Below, piece after piece: positions 55,988-64,000 of a DNA stretch of 64,000 nucleotides. Within the stretch, counting starts at the first letter, position 1. Each line of letters begins with the position of its first letter. The notes under the pieces are model-generated. The model made no database searches. It was not told the origin of the DNA and saw nothing but the letters and a program-made list of their open reading frames with translations. Source of the stretch: Comamonadaceae bacterium (GTDB lineage: Bacteria; Pseudomonadota; Gammaproteobacteria; Burkholderiales; Burkholderiaceae_C); contig QZKF01000037.1 in the NCBI GenBank assembly GCA_003599455.1, forward strand, positions 29,967-93,966. Direction: 5' to 3'. Both the position numbers and the translations under genes were made by a program.

Positions 55988-58146
55988 GGATGCACCTTCA
56001 GCAATTGGGTCTTCAACAGGTCGAATTCGCGGTCGGCTTCCATCGTCTTGCGGTTCGACGACAAGGCCATGCTGGCCTGCGAAGCGTGGTCCCCCGAGGG
56101 CGAGAGCCACACCCACAGGCGGCGCTCGCGGACATAGAGCATGGCAAAAACACCCAGGATGAGCAACAGGCAACCGAGGTAGACGATGTTCTGGCCCGGC
56201 GCGCGCGCCACCTGGAACACGCTGGCCTGTACGTGGGTGAAGTCCTTGAGCTGGAAGGTCATGGGCGCGGGGTAGAAGAAGGTGTCGCTCAGGCTGATCA
56301 CCGCCTGCGTCATGAACTTCTGCGTGGCCTCGTCGCGCTCCAGCGGCGCCAGCCCGGCGCGCTCGCGGCTGAGCTGCATCAGCTCGAACAGCGTGCCATT
56401 GAGGATGCGCACCAGCACGTCGCTGGCGCGCTCGCGCTCGGCCTCCGGCACGTTGTCCTCCAGAAAGGCCGAGACGGCCTGCAGGCCGCCGACGATCTCG
56501 CGGGGCCGGGCCGCCACGCCGTCGGTCACCGGCTGCAGCGCCTTCGCGCTCACCGACTCGGCACCGGCAAACAGGCCCAGCGCGCGGGTGGCCGACGCGG
56601 CCAGCGCTTCGGCCAGCTCGGGCCGGCCGTCCTCCACCGCCGAACTCGCGTAGCGGCGCACCGCCTGCTCGCGCAGCTGCGGGTCGTCGAGCGCGGCGCG
56701 CAGGCGCACGAAGCCGTCCAGCCCGTCCTTGTCGTCCACCGGGATGCGCAGGTAGCGGAACGGTTCGGCCGGCGTCTCGCGCAGCCCCAGCAGGAACACA
56801 CGCGCGCCGTCGATCTCCACCGGCAGCATGTAGTTGTGGTACTCCACCGCCTGGCCGGCGCCATCGCGCAGCTTGTAGGTGATGCTGGGTCCCACGTTGC
56901 GCAGCGTCTTCTCGGTCGTGGTCTTGTGGCCGGCCCCCAGGCGGCTCTCGATCGAGCCACGCAGATCGACCTTGCGCACGTCCACGCCCGCCGCGGCGTT
57001 GTTGGTGGCGGCGAAGTTCTCCACGTTGATCACGCGCAGGCCGGTGTACTCGAGCGTGAGCTGGTTGTCGCCGTTGCTCAGCGAGGTCGAGCCACCGATG
57101 GTGCCTTCGACCTCGAACGGCCGGGTGGGCCGGTTCAGCGGCACGGCCTGCAGTTTCACGCGGGAACCGCCATCGTCGAAGCTGGACTGGTAGATGTTGA
57201 CGCCGCGGTGGCTGGCGGGGTGGTTCACCTCGACACGGGCCTCCTTGCGCTCACCGGTCTCGAGGTCCTGGATCACGATCTCGCTGGCGAACAGCTTGGG
57301 CATGCCGGTGTCGTAGTACTCGATGATGAACTTCTTGAGTTCGACCGAGAACGGCAGGTCCTGCAGCAGCACGCCGTTCGGCTGGGCCAGGATCGCGGTG
57401 CCGGAGGTCGTGCCCTCGGTCACCAGCAGGTTGCCGCGGAACGTGGGGTTGCTGGCCGAGAGTCGGTGCTGGGCCGGCACGTCGGCGATCAGGCCACCAC
57501 CGGCGAACGGCGTCTTGCCGTTGAACCACATCTGCGCGCGCACCACCAGATCGCCGTCGAGCAGTCCACCGATGCAGACCAGCACGATGGCGCTGTGCGC
57601 CGCGAGGTAGCCGATCTTGTTGGCTGCGCCGGTCTTGGCCGCCACCATCCAGCCGGTGCCCGTCGGCGTCTGGCGCGACTGCAGCTTGACCTTCCAGCCC
57701 GAACCCAGCAGGGTCTGGCCGATGCGGTGGGCCGCGGCCTCGGGCGCCTCGCCCAACGCGCCTTCAGCCCGGTGCGGAAACGCCTTGAGGCTTTGCTCGC
57801 GGATGTTTTCCTTGTAGGCCTTGAAGTCGGCCAGGATCTTGGGTGTATTGCGGGCAATGCACAGGCTGGTGCTGGTCACCAGGAACGCCAGGATCAGCAG
57901 GAACCACCAGGCGCTGTAGACCGAGAACAGGCTGGCGCTGGCGAACACATCGGCCCAGAACGGACCGAACTGGTTGACGTAGTTGATGGCCGGCTCGTGC
58001 TGCTTGACCACCGTGCCGATCACCGAGGCGATGCAGATCACGGTGAGCAGCGAGATCGAGAACCGCATCGACGAAAGCAGCTCCACCGTCTCGCCGACGA
58101 TGCGCGAGCCGGTGCGGATGCGCAGGCCTTGGGTGGAAACGGTCAT
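55984..58146 (-). CDS. resB: System II cytochrome c biogenesis protein ResB
   Basis: ResB (Ccs1) partners the CcsA-type protein and helps keep the haem-binding cysteines reduced. The 720-residue protein begins with membrane helices (for example MRFSISLLTVICIASVIGTV), has the NQFGPFWADVFASASLFSVYSAWWF region, a large periplasmic domain, and a last C-terminal helix (IVYLGCLLLILGVFAMLYV). It is translationally coupled to ccsB. A weakly conserved insertion near residues 450-560 (Ala/Glu-rich) is normal for this family. Confidence 0.95.
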   Translation of the reverse strand: MTVSTQGLRIRTGSRIVGETVELLSSMRFSISLLTVICIASVIGTVVKQHEPAINYVNQFGPFWADVFASASLFSVYSAWWFLLILAFLVTSTSLCIARNTPKILADFKAYKENIREQSLKAFPHRAEGALGEAPEAAAHRIGQTLLGSGWKVKLQSRQTPTGTGWMVAAKTGAANKIGYLAAHSAIVLVCIGGLLDGDLVVRAQMWFNGKTPFAGGGLIADVPAQHRLSASNPTFRGNLLVTEGTTSGTAILAQPNGVLLQDLPFSVELKKFIIEYYDTGMPKLFASEIVIQDLETGERKEARVEVNHPASHRGVNIYQSSFDDGGSRVKLQAVPLNRPTRPFEVEGTIGGSTSLSNGDNQLTLEYTGLRVINVENFAATNNAAAGVDVRKVDLRGSIESRLGAGHKTTTEKTLRNVGPSITYKLRDGAGQAVEYHNYMLPVEIDGARVFLLGLRETPAEPFRYLRIPVDDKDGLDGFVRLRAALDDPQLREQAVRRYASSAVEDGRPELAEALAASATRALGLFAGAESVSAKALQPVTDGVAARPREIVGGLQAVSAFLEDNVPEAERERASDVLVRILNGTLFELMQLSRERAGLAPLERDEATQKFMTQAVISLSDTFFYPAPMTFQLKDFTHVQASVFQVARAPGQNIVYLGCLLLILGVFAMLYVRERRLWVWLSPSGDHASQASMALSSNRKTMEADREFDLLKTQLLKVHP

Positions 58147-58182
58147 GTCGAAAGGGAAGAGATCAGGTGGAGGCGGTCCAGC

Positions 58183-58219
58183 AAAAAAGGGCGGTTCCGG
58201 TGATCCCGGAACGCGCCCT
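58183..58219 (-). terminator. Intrinsic terminator between cytochrome c4 and resB
   Basis: AGGGCGGTTCCGG pairs with CCGGAACGCGCCCT (one bulge, 5-nt loop), followed on the minus strand by six T residues. It lies about 125 bp after the c4 stop codon and before resB, so the c4 gene is probably transcribed separately. Confidence 0.85.
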
Positions 58220-58343
58220 GATGTGATGTGAATTCCGGCTGGCGGTTCAACGCCGGGTGGCTTTATGGCATTGTGCCGGCAAATATTACTACCTGCTTAT
58301 ATCCCGGCCCGCCACCAAGGGCATGGACGCCCGCGGCGCCGGC

Positions 58344-58958
58344 TCAGCGCAGGCCGGCGATGTAGTCCGACACCGCCTGGATTTCGCGGTCGTTCATCTT
58401 GGCGGCCACACCGGCCATCTGCGCGTTGTTCTTGCGCGTGCCGTCGCGGAAATGCTTGAGCTGTGTGGCCGTGTACTCGGCATGCTGGCCCGAGATGCGC
58501 GGGTACTGCGAGGGAATGCCGGCGCCGTTGGGGCTGTGGCAGCCGGCGCAGGCCGCGATCTGGCGGTCGGCGATGCCACCGCGGTAGATGCGCTCGCCCA
58601 GGCGCACCAGGTCCTTGTCGGTGGCCGCACCGGTCTTGGCCTTCTGATCGGCCAGCCAGTAGGCGATGTTGCGCATGTCGTCATCGGACAGGCCGGAGGC
58701 GAAGCCCTTCATGATGGCGTTGTCGCGCTTGCCGGACTTGTATTCCTGCAACTGCTTGATCAGGTACTCGGGATGCTGCTGGGCCAGTTTTGGGTTGGCC
58801 GGGGTGGTCGAGTTGCCGTCGGCGGCATGGCAGGCCACGCACACCTGACCGAACGAGGCGGCACCCTTGGCCAGGTCGGGCTTGGCCGATTGCGCCTGGG
58901 CGCTGAACGACAGGGCTGCGAAGGCAGCGGCGCAAAGAAGTGAAACGGGCAATTTCAT
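58344..58958 (-). CDS. Dihaem cytochrome c4-type electron carrier
   Basis: This is a periplasmic c4 cytochrome that probably carries electrons from bc1 to a terminal oxidase. The 204-residue protein has a signal peptide cut after AQA near residue 22, and two haem-binding motifs, C40-V-A-C43-H44 and C137-A-G-C140-H141, one per domain. Two-fold internal similarity is visible (PEYLIKQLQEYKSGKR and AEYTATQLKHFRDGTR). It is divergent from engB and followed by a terminator, next to the resB-ccsB maturation genes. Confidence 0.93.
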   Translation of the reverse strand: MKLPVSLLCAAAFAALSFSAQAQSAKPDLAKGAASFGQVCVACHAADGNSTTPANPKLAQQHPEYLIKQLQEYKSGKRDNAIMKGFASGLSDDDMRNIAYWLADQKAKTGAATDKDLVRLGERIYRGGIADRQIAACAGCHSPNGAGIPSQYPRISGQHAEYTATQLKHFRDGTRKNNAQMAGVAAKMNDREIQAVSDYIAGLR

Positions 58959-59007
58959 GACGGGGCGGGCGTCGGATGCGACGGGTTCGGTTTATGGAAA
59001 TTCGCGG

Positions 59008-59021
59008 TTTGTCTGGACAAA
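59008..59021. promoter_or_regulatory. Palindrome between divergent c4 and engB promoters
   Basis: TTTGTC-TG-GACAAA, a perfect 6-bp palindrome with a 2-bp centre. It overlaps possible -35 elements in both directions: TTGTCT with TACAAT (59034-59039, 19-bp spacer) for engB, and TTGTCC with CATAAA (58996-58991, 18-bp spacer) for the cytochrome. It could be a protein-binding site or just two back-to-back -35 boxes. Confidence 0.4.
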
Positions 59022-59061
59022 GCCAATCGATTTTACAATGTCCCACCGGGAAAACCCCCAA

Positions 59062-59853
59062 ATGACCCATCACCCCACTCCAGCCCCCTCCAACGATTCG
59101 CCGTCGCACGACGCCCCGGGCCTCAAAAGCCCGACACCCCACGCTGGAAAAACCCCGGATTCCCTCAAGCCCGATCCCAAGATCGCGCACGGCTGGCTGC
59201 ACACCGCCCGCTTCCTCACCACCGCGCCGCAACTCGAACACCTGCCCGCCCTGGATGTGCCCGAAGTGGCCTTCGTGGGCCGTTCCAACGCCGGAAAATC
59301 CACCTGCATCAACACCCTGACGCAGCAGAAGCGGCTGGCCTTTGCCTCCAAGACCCCGGGGCGCACCCAGAGCATCAACCTGTTCTCGCTCGGCAAGCAG
59401 GGCGTCACCGACGCGGTGCTGGCCGACCTGCCCGGCTACGGCTACGCCGCCGTGCCGCGCGAGGCCAAGCTGCGCTGGCAGCGCGTGATGGGCAACTACC
59501 TGCTCACGCGCGAAAACCTCCGGGGCGTGGTGCTGCTGATCGACCCGCGCCTGGGCCTGACCGAGCTCGACGAGATCCTGCTCGAGGTGATCCGCCCGCG
59601 GGTCGAGGAAGGCCTGAAGTTCCTGGTGCTGCTCACCAAGTCGGACAAGCTCAACCACGCCGAATCGCAAAAGGCGCTGTCGATTGCGCGACTGCAGTCC
59701 GGCGGGGGCGAGGCGAGACTCTTCTCGGCCCTGAAGAAGAAGGGGCTGGACGAGGTGGCGCTGCTGCTCTGGAAGTGGACGCACGAAGCCGGCACGCCCT
59801 CCGCCAGGCCGATCACACCCGTCCCCGACGACGAGCCCCCCGCGCTGGACTGA
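59062..59853 (+). CDS. engB: Ribosome-biogenesis GTPase EngB (YsxC/YihA)
   Basis: EngB is an essential GTPase for 50S subunit assembly. The 263-residue protein has G1 GRSNAGKST at about residues 73-81, G2/G3 SKTPGRTQ and DLPGYGYA, G4 TKSDKLN, and G5 FSALKKKG. A 40-residue Pro/Ser-rich extension precedes the domain, and a Pro-rich tail follows, so it is longer than the family's usual 200-210 residues. The ATG at 59062 is used because a possible -10 box makes the ATG at 59038 too close to the transcription start. Confidence 0.95.
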   Translation: MTHHPTPAPSNDSPSHDAPGLKSPTPHAGKTPDSLKPDPKIAHGWLHTARFLTTAPQLEHLPALDVPEVAFVGRSNAGKSTCINTLTQQKRLAFASKTPGRTQSINLFSLGKQGVTDAVLADLPGYGYAAVPREAKLRWQRVMGNYLLTRENLRGVVLLIDPRLGLTELDEILLEVIRPRVEEGLKFLVLLTKSDKLNHAESQKALSIARLQSGGGEARLFSALKKKGLDEVALLLWKWTHEAGTPSARPITPVPDDEPPALD

Positions 59854-59881
59854 ACCCGTGCGGGCCCACCGGAATGCCCGC

Positions 59882-60802
59882 ATGATCCAGACCTTTCAAC
59901 AAGCCCTGCCCCACGGCATCACGCTGAGCTGCCGCGCTGCGGGCATGCCCGGTCGTCCGGTGCTGCTGTTCCTGCACGGCTTTCCCGAAGCCGCCTTCGT
60001 GTGGGACGGGCTGCTCGAACACTTCGCCCAGCCCGAGCACGGTGGCTACCGGTGCGTGGCGCCCAACCTGCGGGGGTATGAACACTCCAGCGCGCCCACC
60101 GAGGCAGCGGCCTACCGCGCCAAGCCCTTGGTGCAGGACCTCACCGCGCTGATCGAGGCCGTCACCCGGGACAGCCCGACACCCGGGCAACTGGCCTGCC
60201 TGGTGGCCCACGACTGGGGCGGCGCGCTGGCCTGGAGCGTGGCCGCGCAGTGTCCGGCCGCGATGCGCCAGCTCGCCATCGTGAACGCACCCCACCCCGC
60301 CACCTTCCAGCGCGAGCTGGCGCACTCGCCGGCGCAGCAGGCCTCGAGCGCCTACATGGGCTTCCTCGCGCGCCCGGATGCGCCCGCGCTGCTGGCAGAA
60401 AACGATTTCGCGCGCCTGTGGCCCTTCTTCACCAACATGGCGGCCGACAGCGGCCCCCTGGCCTGGCTGGACGACGCCACCCGCGCCCGCTACCGCGAGG
60501 TCTGGAGCCTGGGTCTGCAGGGCCCATGTGCCTACTACGCGGCCTCGCCGTTGCGCCCGCCCACACCCTCTGACCCTGGCGCGGCGGCGGTGCAGTTGCC
60601 GCGCGGGCGCGTCGCGGTGCAGGTGCCCACGCTGGTCATCTGGGGCCTGGGCGACACCGCCTTGCCCGAGGCCCTGCTCGACGGGCTGGACGGCTACGTG
60701 GACGACCTGCGCATCGAGCGCGTGCCCGGTGCCACGCACTGGATCGTGCACGAGCAGCCGCAGCGGGTGGCGGCGCTGATCGGGGATTTCCTGAAAGCCT
60801 GA
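59882..60802 (+). CDS. Alpha/beta-fold hydrolase, epoxide-hydrolase-like
   Basis: This 306-residue protein has the core of an alpha/beta hydrolase: oxyanion region LFLHGFPEAAFVWD (HGFPE at 32-36), nucleophile D111 in AHDWGGALAW, the acid aspartate in WGLGDTALP, and the catalytic histidine in GATHWIVHEQP. An aspartate nucleophile with HGFPE is typical of soluble epoxide hydrolases and haloalkane dehalogenases; substrate unknown. The ATG at 59882 is chosen over a GTG at 59858. It follows engB by 28 bp and could be co-transcribed. Confidence 0.87.
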   Translation: MIQTFQQALPHGITLSCRAAGMPGRPVLLFLHGFPEAAFVWDGLLEHFAQPEHGGYRCVAPNLRGYEHSSAPTEAAAYRAKPLVQDLTALIEAVTRDSPTPGQLACLVAHDWGGALAWSVAAQCPAAMRQLAIVNAPHPATFQRELAHSPAQQASSAYMGFLARPDAPALLAENDFARLWPFFTNMAADSGPLAWLDDATRARYREVWSLGLQGPCAYYAASPLRPPTPSDPGAAAVQLPRGRVAVQVPTLVIWGLGDTALPEALLDGLDGYVDDLRIERVPGATHWIVHEQPQRVAALIGDFLKA

Positions 60803-60812
60803 GCGGGCGCGC

Positions 60813-61736
60813 TCAGAGGTGGGCGTAGAACGACGGCTCGCCGTCGGGCCGTGTCTTGAAGCGCTTGTGCACCCAGTAGTACTGCTCGGGCGTGGCGCGG
60901 ATGAAGCCCTCGAGGTGGGTGTTCATCGTGGCCGTGTCGGCCTCCACGTCACCGGTGGGGTAGTCGGCCCACGGTGAGAGCACGGTCACCTCGTACCCCT
61001 GCGGCGTGAGGCGGCTGATCACCGGCACCACGCGCGCCCTGGCCATGCGGGCAAAGCGCGAGAGCGAGGTGATGGTGGCGGTCTGCACACCGAAGAAGGG
61101 CACGAACACCGAGTCGCGCGTGCCGTAATCCATGTCGGGCAGCAGGTACAGCGGCAAGCCCTGGCGCAGCGCGGCCACCAGCGGCTTCAGGCCCTGGCGC
61201 ATGGCCACGATGTGCGGCTCGCCGAAACGCTGCCGGCCCTGCGCCATCCAGCGGTCCACATCGGCGTTGAGCTGCTCGGCGTAGATGCCGCAGAAGCGGC
61301 GTTCGAGGTGGGCGGTGAGCGCGGTCCAGCCCGCGTCCATGCCCACGAAATGCGGGGCGAACAGCACCGTGGGCTCGTTGCCGGCGAGCGCTTGCAGGTC
61401 GCCGGTGAGGGTCAGCCGCCGGCGCACCGTGGCGTCCGACGCCTCCCAGAGCCAGCTGCGGTCCAGCCAGGCCTGCGCGAAGTACACGAAGTGGCGGCGC
61501 ACCGCGCGGTCGCGCTCGTCGGCGCCCTGTTCCGGGAAACACAGGGCCCAGTTGGTGCGCGCGATGCGCCGGCGCCGCCGCGCCACCGTATGCAGCGCGT
61601 GGCCCAGCAGCCAGCCCATGGCCCGCACCCACGACAGCGGCAACGCGGCGAGCAGGCGCATGAACCCCAGGCCCAGCCGGTTGGACAGGCCGCCGGGCGG
61701 GAGCTGGTGGGCAGAGGTCGGGAGCGGAGAGGGCAT
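60813..61736 (-). CDS. LpxL/HtrB-family lipid A acyltransferase
   Basis: This family transfers acyl chains to lipid A precursors at the inner membrane. The 307-residue protein has an N-terminal hydrophobic helix and the catalytic H(X)4D box with H129 and D134 in APHFVGMDAG. Further hallmarks are LPLYLLPDMDYGTRDSVFVPFFG and the C-terminal QYYWVHKRFKTRP. The ATG at 61736 shares a base with the stop of the preceding acyltransferase gene, so the two are coupled. Which acyl position it serves cannot be told. Confidence 0.93.
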   Translation of the reverse strand: MPSPLPTSAHQLPPGGLSNRLGLGFMRLLAALPLSWVRAMGWLLGHALHTVARRRRRIARTNWALCFPEQGADERDRAVRRHFVYFAQAWLDRSWLWEASDATVRRRLTLTGDLQALAGNEPTVLFAPHFVGMDAGWTALTAHLERRFCGIYAEQLNADVDRWMAQGRQRFGEPHIVAMRQGLKPLVAALRQGLPLYLLPDMDYGTRDSVFVPFFGVQTATITSLSRFARMARARVVPVISRLTPQGYEVTVLSPWADYPTGDVEADTATMNTHLEGFIRATPEQYYWVHKRFKTRPDGEPSFYAHL

Positions 61737-62587
61737 CAGCGCGCGGGCGGAGGGGTCTTGTACCGGTCATACGACCAGAGGTATTGGGCCGGGCATTCTC
61801 GCACCAGCGCCTCCATGGCCCGGTTGATCTGCCCCGCCGCCGCGCTGGCGTCGGCCGACAGCGGCCCGCCGTTGAGGGGTTCGAAGGGGCACACATGCAC
61901 CCGGTAGCCGCGGCCCCAGCTCAGCCGCTCACCCCAGCTCAGCAGGATGCGGACGCCGCCGGCCTGGGCCAGGCGGGCCGACAGCGTCATGGTGTAGGCG
62001 TCGCGGCCGAAGAAAGGGGCCCAGACGCCCTGGCCGTTGGGCGGCACCTGGTCGGGCAGCAGGCCCACCGCCTGCCCGGCCCTGAGCGCCTTGATGAGCT
62101 GCTTCACACCGGCCAGGGTGGTCGGTGCGGTGAGCAGGCCGGGGCGCTCGCGCGCACCGGCCACCAGATCGCGCAGCCAGGGCTTGCGCGCCGGGCGGAA
62201 CAGCACGGTCATCGGGTGGGTGGCGCCGAAACGCTGCGCGTAGGCCTGGGCGGTGATCTCGAAACAGCCCAGGTGCGGCGTCAGGAACAGCACGCCCGAG
62301 CCCTGGGTCTGCTGCGCCTCGATGTGCCCGGCGCCCTGCCAGTCCACCCGCACCGGGCGCCCCAGCCACAGACGGGGCAGCTCGGCCACCAGCTTGCCCG
62401 ATTCACCCACCGAGGCCAGCGCCACGCGGCGCGACACCCCGGCCTGAGCGGCGTGGGCAAACAGGCGGCGGCGGTACCGGCCCGAGAGCGCGAAGCTCAA
62501 CCAGCCCAGCAACCAGCCCGCCGCGTGCAACAGGGGCAGCGGCATCCAGCTCAGGACGCGAAAGAGACAACGGATCAGCAGGGCCAC
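61736..62587 (-). CDS. LpxL-family lysophospholipid/lipid A acyltransferase paralogue
   Basis: This 283-residue acyltransferase has an N-terminal membrane helix (LLHAAGWLLGWLSFALSG), the catalytic box H105...E110 in LTPHLGCFE, LRAGQAVGLLPDQVPPNGQGVWAPFFG, and AQYLWSYDRYKTPP near the end. The box has Glu instead of the Asp found in the neighbour. The start is a GTG at 62587. It precedes and overlaps the second acyltransferase gene by one base, and it is divergent from metK. Confidence 0.92.
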   Translation of the reverse strand: MALLIRCLFRVLSWMPLPLLHAAGWLLGWLSFALSGRYRRRLFAHAAQAGVSRRVALASVGESGKLVAELPRLWLGRPVRVDWQGAGHIEAQQTQGSGVLFLTPHLGCFEITAQAYAQRFGATHPMTVLFRPARKPWLRDLVAGARERPGLLTAPTTLAGVKQLIKALRAGQAVGLLPDQVPPNGQGVWAPFFGRDAYTMTLSARLAQAGGVRILLSWGERLSWGRGYRVHVCPFEPLNGGPLSADASAAAGQINRAMEALVRECPAQYLWSYDRYKTPPPAR

Positions 62588-62623
62588 GGGGTGAGGGGGA
62601 CAAGCGTGCGCGCCGGCTTGATT

Positions 62624-62629
62624 TAGAAT
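62624..62629 (+). promoter_or_regulatory. Candidate -10 box for metK
   Basis: TAGAAT, 112 bp before the metK ATG. It predicts a leader of about 106 nt beginning near 62636. The -35 is not recognisable. The inverted pair GAATCGC/GCGATTC (62626-62632 and 62663-62669) overlaps the box. Confidence 0.45.
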
Positions 62630-62635
62630 CGCGCC

Positions 62636-62716
62636 ATCGCCGAGTTACGAACTAATTGCGGGGCGATTCACAAATTCCGCTAAAGCGTTCGCCGAACTCT
62701 GACAGACCGGCAACGC
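62636..62716 (+). promoter_or_regulatory. Structured metK 5' leader (two hairpins)
   Basis: Two stems are visible. ATCGCC (62636-62641) pairs with GGCGAT (62662-62667). GCGTT-C-GCCG (62685-62694) pairs with CGGCAACGC (62708-62716), with one bulged C and a 13-nt loop. The second ends 14 nt before the GGAG ribosome-binding site at 62731-62734. I do not recognise a known SAM or SAH riboswitch consensus. Regulatory function is conjecture. Confidence 0.4.
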
Positions 62717-62741
62717 CGATCAACCAACGTGGAGTTTATAC

Positions 62742-63923
62742 ATGGCGAACGATTTCCTTTTCACCTCCGAATCCGTCTCTGAAGGCCACCCCGACAAGGT
62801 CGCCGACCAGATTTCCGACGCGATCCTCGACGCGATCTTCACCCAGGACCCGCGCAGCCGCGTGGCCGCCGAGACCCTGTGCAACACCGGTCTGGTGGTG
62901 CTGGCCGGCGAGATCACGACCAACGCGCACGTCGACTACATCCAGGTCGCGCGCGACACCTTGAAGCGCATCGGCTACGACAACACCGAGTACGGCATCG
63001 ACTACAAGGGTTGCGCGGTGCTGGTCGCCTACGACAAGCAGTCCAACGACATCGCCCAGGGCGTGGATCACGCGTCAGACGACCACCTCAACATCGGCGC
63101 CGGCGACCAGGGCCTGATGTTCGGCTACGCCTGCGACGAGACGCCCGAGCTCATGCCCGCGCCGATCTACTACGCGCACCGCCTCGTGGAGCGCCAGGCC
63201 CAGCTGCGCAAGGACGGCCGCCTGCCTTTCCTGCGCCCCGACGCCAAGAGCCAGGTGACCATGCGCTATGTCGACGGCAAGCCGCACAGCATCGACACCG
63301 TGGTGCTCTCGACCCAGCACAGCCCCGACCAGAGCGAGACGCCCACCAAGATGAAGGCCTCGTTCAATGAAGCCATCATTGAAGAGATCATCAAGCCGGT
63401 GCTGCCGAAAGAGTGGCTCAAGGACACCCGGTACCTGATCAACCCGACCGGGCGTTTCGTCATCGGCGGCCCGCAGGGCGACTGCGGCCTGACCGGCCGC
63501 AAGATCATCGTCGACACCTACGGCGGCGCCTGCCCGCACGGCGGTGGCGCATTCTCCGGCAAGGACCCGTCCAAGGTGGACCGCTCGGCCGCCTACGCCG
63601 CGCGCTACGTGGCCAAGAACATCGTGGCCGCCGGCCTGGCCAAGCAGTGCCAGATCCAGGTGGCTTACGCCATCGGCGTGGCGCGCCCGATGAACGTGAC
63701 CGTCTACACCGAAGGCACCGGCGTGATCTCCGACGAGCAGATCGCCGCCCTGGTCAACGAGCACTTCGACCTGCGCCCCAAGGGCATCATCCAGATGCTG
63801 GACCTGCTGCGCCCGATCTACACCAAGACCGCGGCCTACGGCCATTTCGGCCGCGAAGAGCCCGAATTCACCTGGGAGCGCACCGACAAGGCCGCTGCCC
63901 TGCGCAAGGCCGCCGGCCTGTAA
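62742..63923 (+). CDS. metK: S-adenosylmethionine synthetase
   Basis: MetK makes SAM from methionine and ATP. The 393-residue protein is complete: [20 protein letters not shown] (substrate-binding residues), the flexible loop with [41 protein letters not shown], and [20 protein letters not shown] with active-site lysines and aspartates. The ribosome-binding site GGAG is 7 bases from the ATG. It stands alone as a plus-strand gene with a structured leader and a strong terminator. Confidence 0.99.
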   Translation: MANDFLFTSESVSEGHPDKVADQISDAILDAIFTQDPRSRVAAETLCNTGLVVLAGEITTNAHVDYIQVARDTLKRIGYDNTEYGIDYKGCAVLVAYDKQSNDIAQGVDHASDDHLNIGAGDQGLMFGYACDETPELMPAPIYYAHRLVERQAQLRKDGRLPFLRPDAKSQVTMRYVDGKPHSIDTVVLSTQHSPDQSETPTKMKASFNEAIIEEIIKPVLPKEWLKDTRYLINPTGRFVIGGPQGDCGLTGRKIIVDTYGGACPHGGGAFSGKDPSKVDRSAAYAARYVAKNIVAAGLAKQCQIQVAYAIGVARPMNVTVYTEGTGVISDEQIAALVNEHFDLRPKGIIQMLDLLRPIYTKTAAYGHFGREEPEFTWERTDKAAALRKAAGL

Positions 63924-63944
63924 ACAACCACAGCACACGCCATC

Positions 63945-63978
63945 AAGGCCCCGGGGCGCGAGCCCCGGGGCCTTTTTT
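63945..63978 (+). terminator. Intrinsic terminator of metK
   Basis: A perfect 13-bp stem, AAGGCCCCGGGGC with GCCCCGGGGCCTT, encloses a GCGA tetraloop and runs directly into TTTTTT. It lies 21 bp after the metK stop codon. The remaining 22 bases to the window end show nothing recognisable. Confidence 0.95.
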
Positions 63979-64000
63979 GTGCACTTTTGCCCAAGAAGGG

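Noticed and set aside
59038..59061. Upstream ATG as the engB start
   Set aside because: It lies immediately behind the TACAAT box, so a transcript from there would not include it; the ATG at 59062 is preferred.
62636..62741. A known SAM or SAH riboswitch upstream of metK
   Set aside because: I could not match the conserved core of any SAM/SAH class, so only a structured leader is reported.

Overview
The window is GC-rich, densely coded chromosomal DNA from a betaproteobacterium of the order Burkholderiales. It most resembles Comamonadaceae of the Hydrogenophaga type. That placement is an inference from protein character and gene order (M23 peptidase-secA-argJ; sspA-sspB after petABC; mla-murA-his-tat; pilMNOPQ-aroKB; System II ccsB/resB), not from a database search. 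Almost everything is core metabolism and envelope biology. I see no CRISPR array, prophage, plasmid or rRNA gene. The only mobile element is one REP-associated tyrosine transposase (RAYT). No stretch longer than 300 bases lacks a gene; the largest gaps are the divergent promoter regions at 48217-48484 and 10635-10880.

Layout: 1-6.4 kb holds a DUF815 ATPase (cut by the window edge), argJ, secA and an M23 peptidase on the minus strand, with a divergent DUF721/DciA-like gene. 6.4-10.6 kb holds tRNA-Thr, sspB, sspA and the cytochrome bc1 operon petABC (minus). 10.9-15.8 kb holds mscL (+), pdxA and a NIF3 gene (minus), a DegS-like protease (+), then tatC/tatB. 15.8-31.7 kb is a long minus-strand series. 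Read in the direction of transcription it runs mlaFEDACB, a YadGH-type ABC exporter, ibaG, murA, hisGDCBHAF, then a small LapA-like gene on the opposite strand, then hisI, hisE, a DUF4870 gene, hinT and tatABC. Several genes in it overlap by ATGA. 31.8-38.1 kb is gltBD. 38.2-39.0 kb is the RAYT element, which ends just short of the gltB promoter. 39.0-48.2 kb is pilMNOPQ-aroK-aroB-dgt-MFS, read right to left. 48.5-52.8 kb carries mrcA (+), cyaY (minus), and lptM-lysA (+). 52.8-59.0 kb (minus) has msrPQ, ccsB-resB and a dihaem cytochrome c4. 59.0-60.8 kb has engB and an epoxide-hydrolase-like gene (+). 60.8-62.6 kb has two tandem LpxL-family acyltransferases (minus). metK (+) closes the window with a strong terminator.

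Functional themes: lipid asymmetry and LPS (Mla, LptM, LpxL-type enzymes), peptidoglycan (MurA, PBP1A, M23), protein export (SecA, Tat), type IV pilus assembly, respiration and cytochrome c maturation (bc1, CcsB/ResB, c4), periplasmic methionine repair (MsrPQ), and nitrogen and amino-acid synthesis (GltBD, His, ArgJ, LysA, AroKB, MetK). I did not find a convincing new multi-gene system. The best leads are non-coding or organisational: a structured metK leader, the RAYT element beside the gltB promoter, an antiparallel gene splitting the his operon, the 12-bp cyaY/lptM start-to-start spacing, and an ECF-like promoter before msrP.
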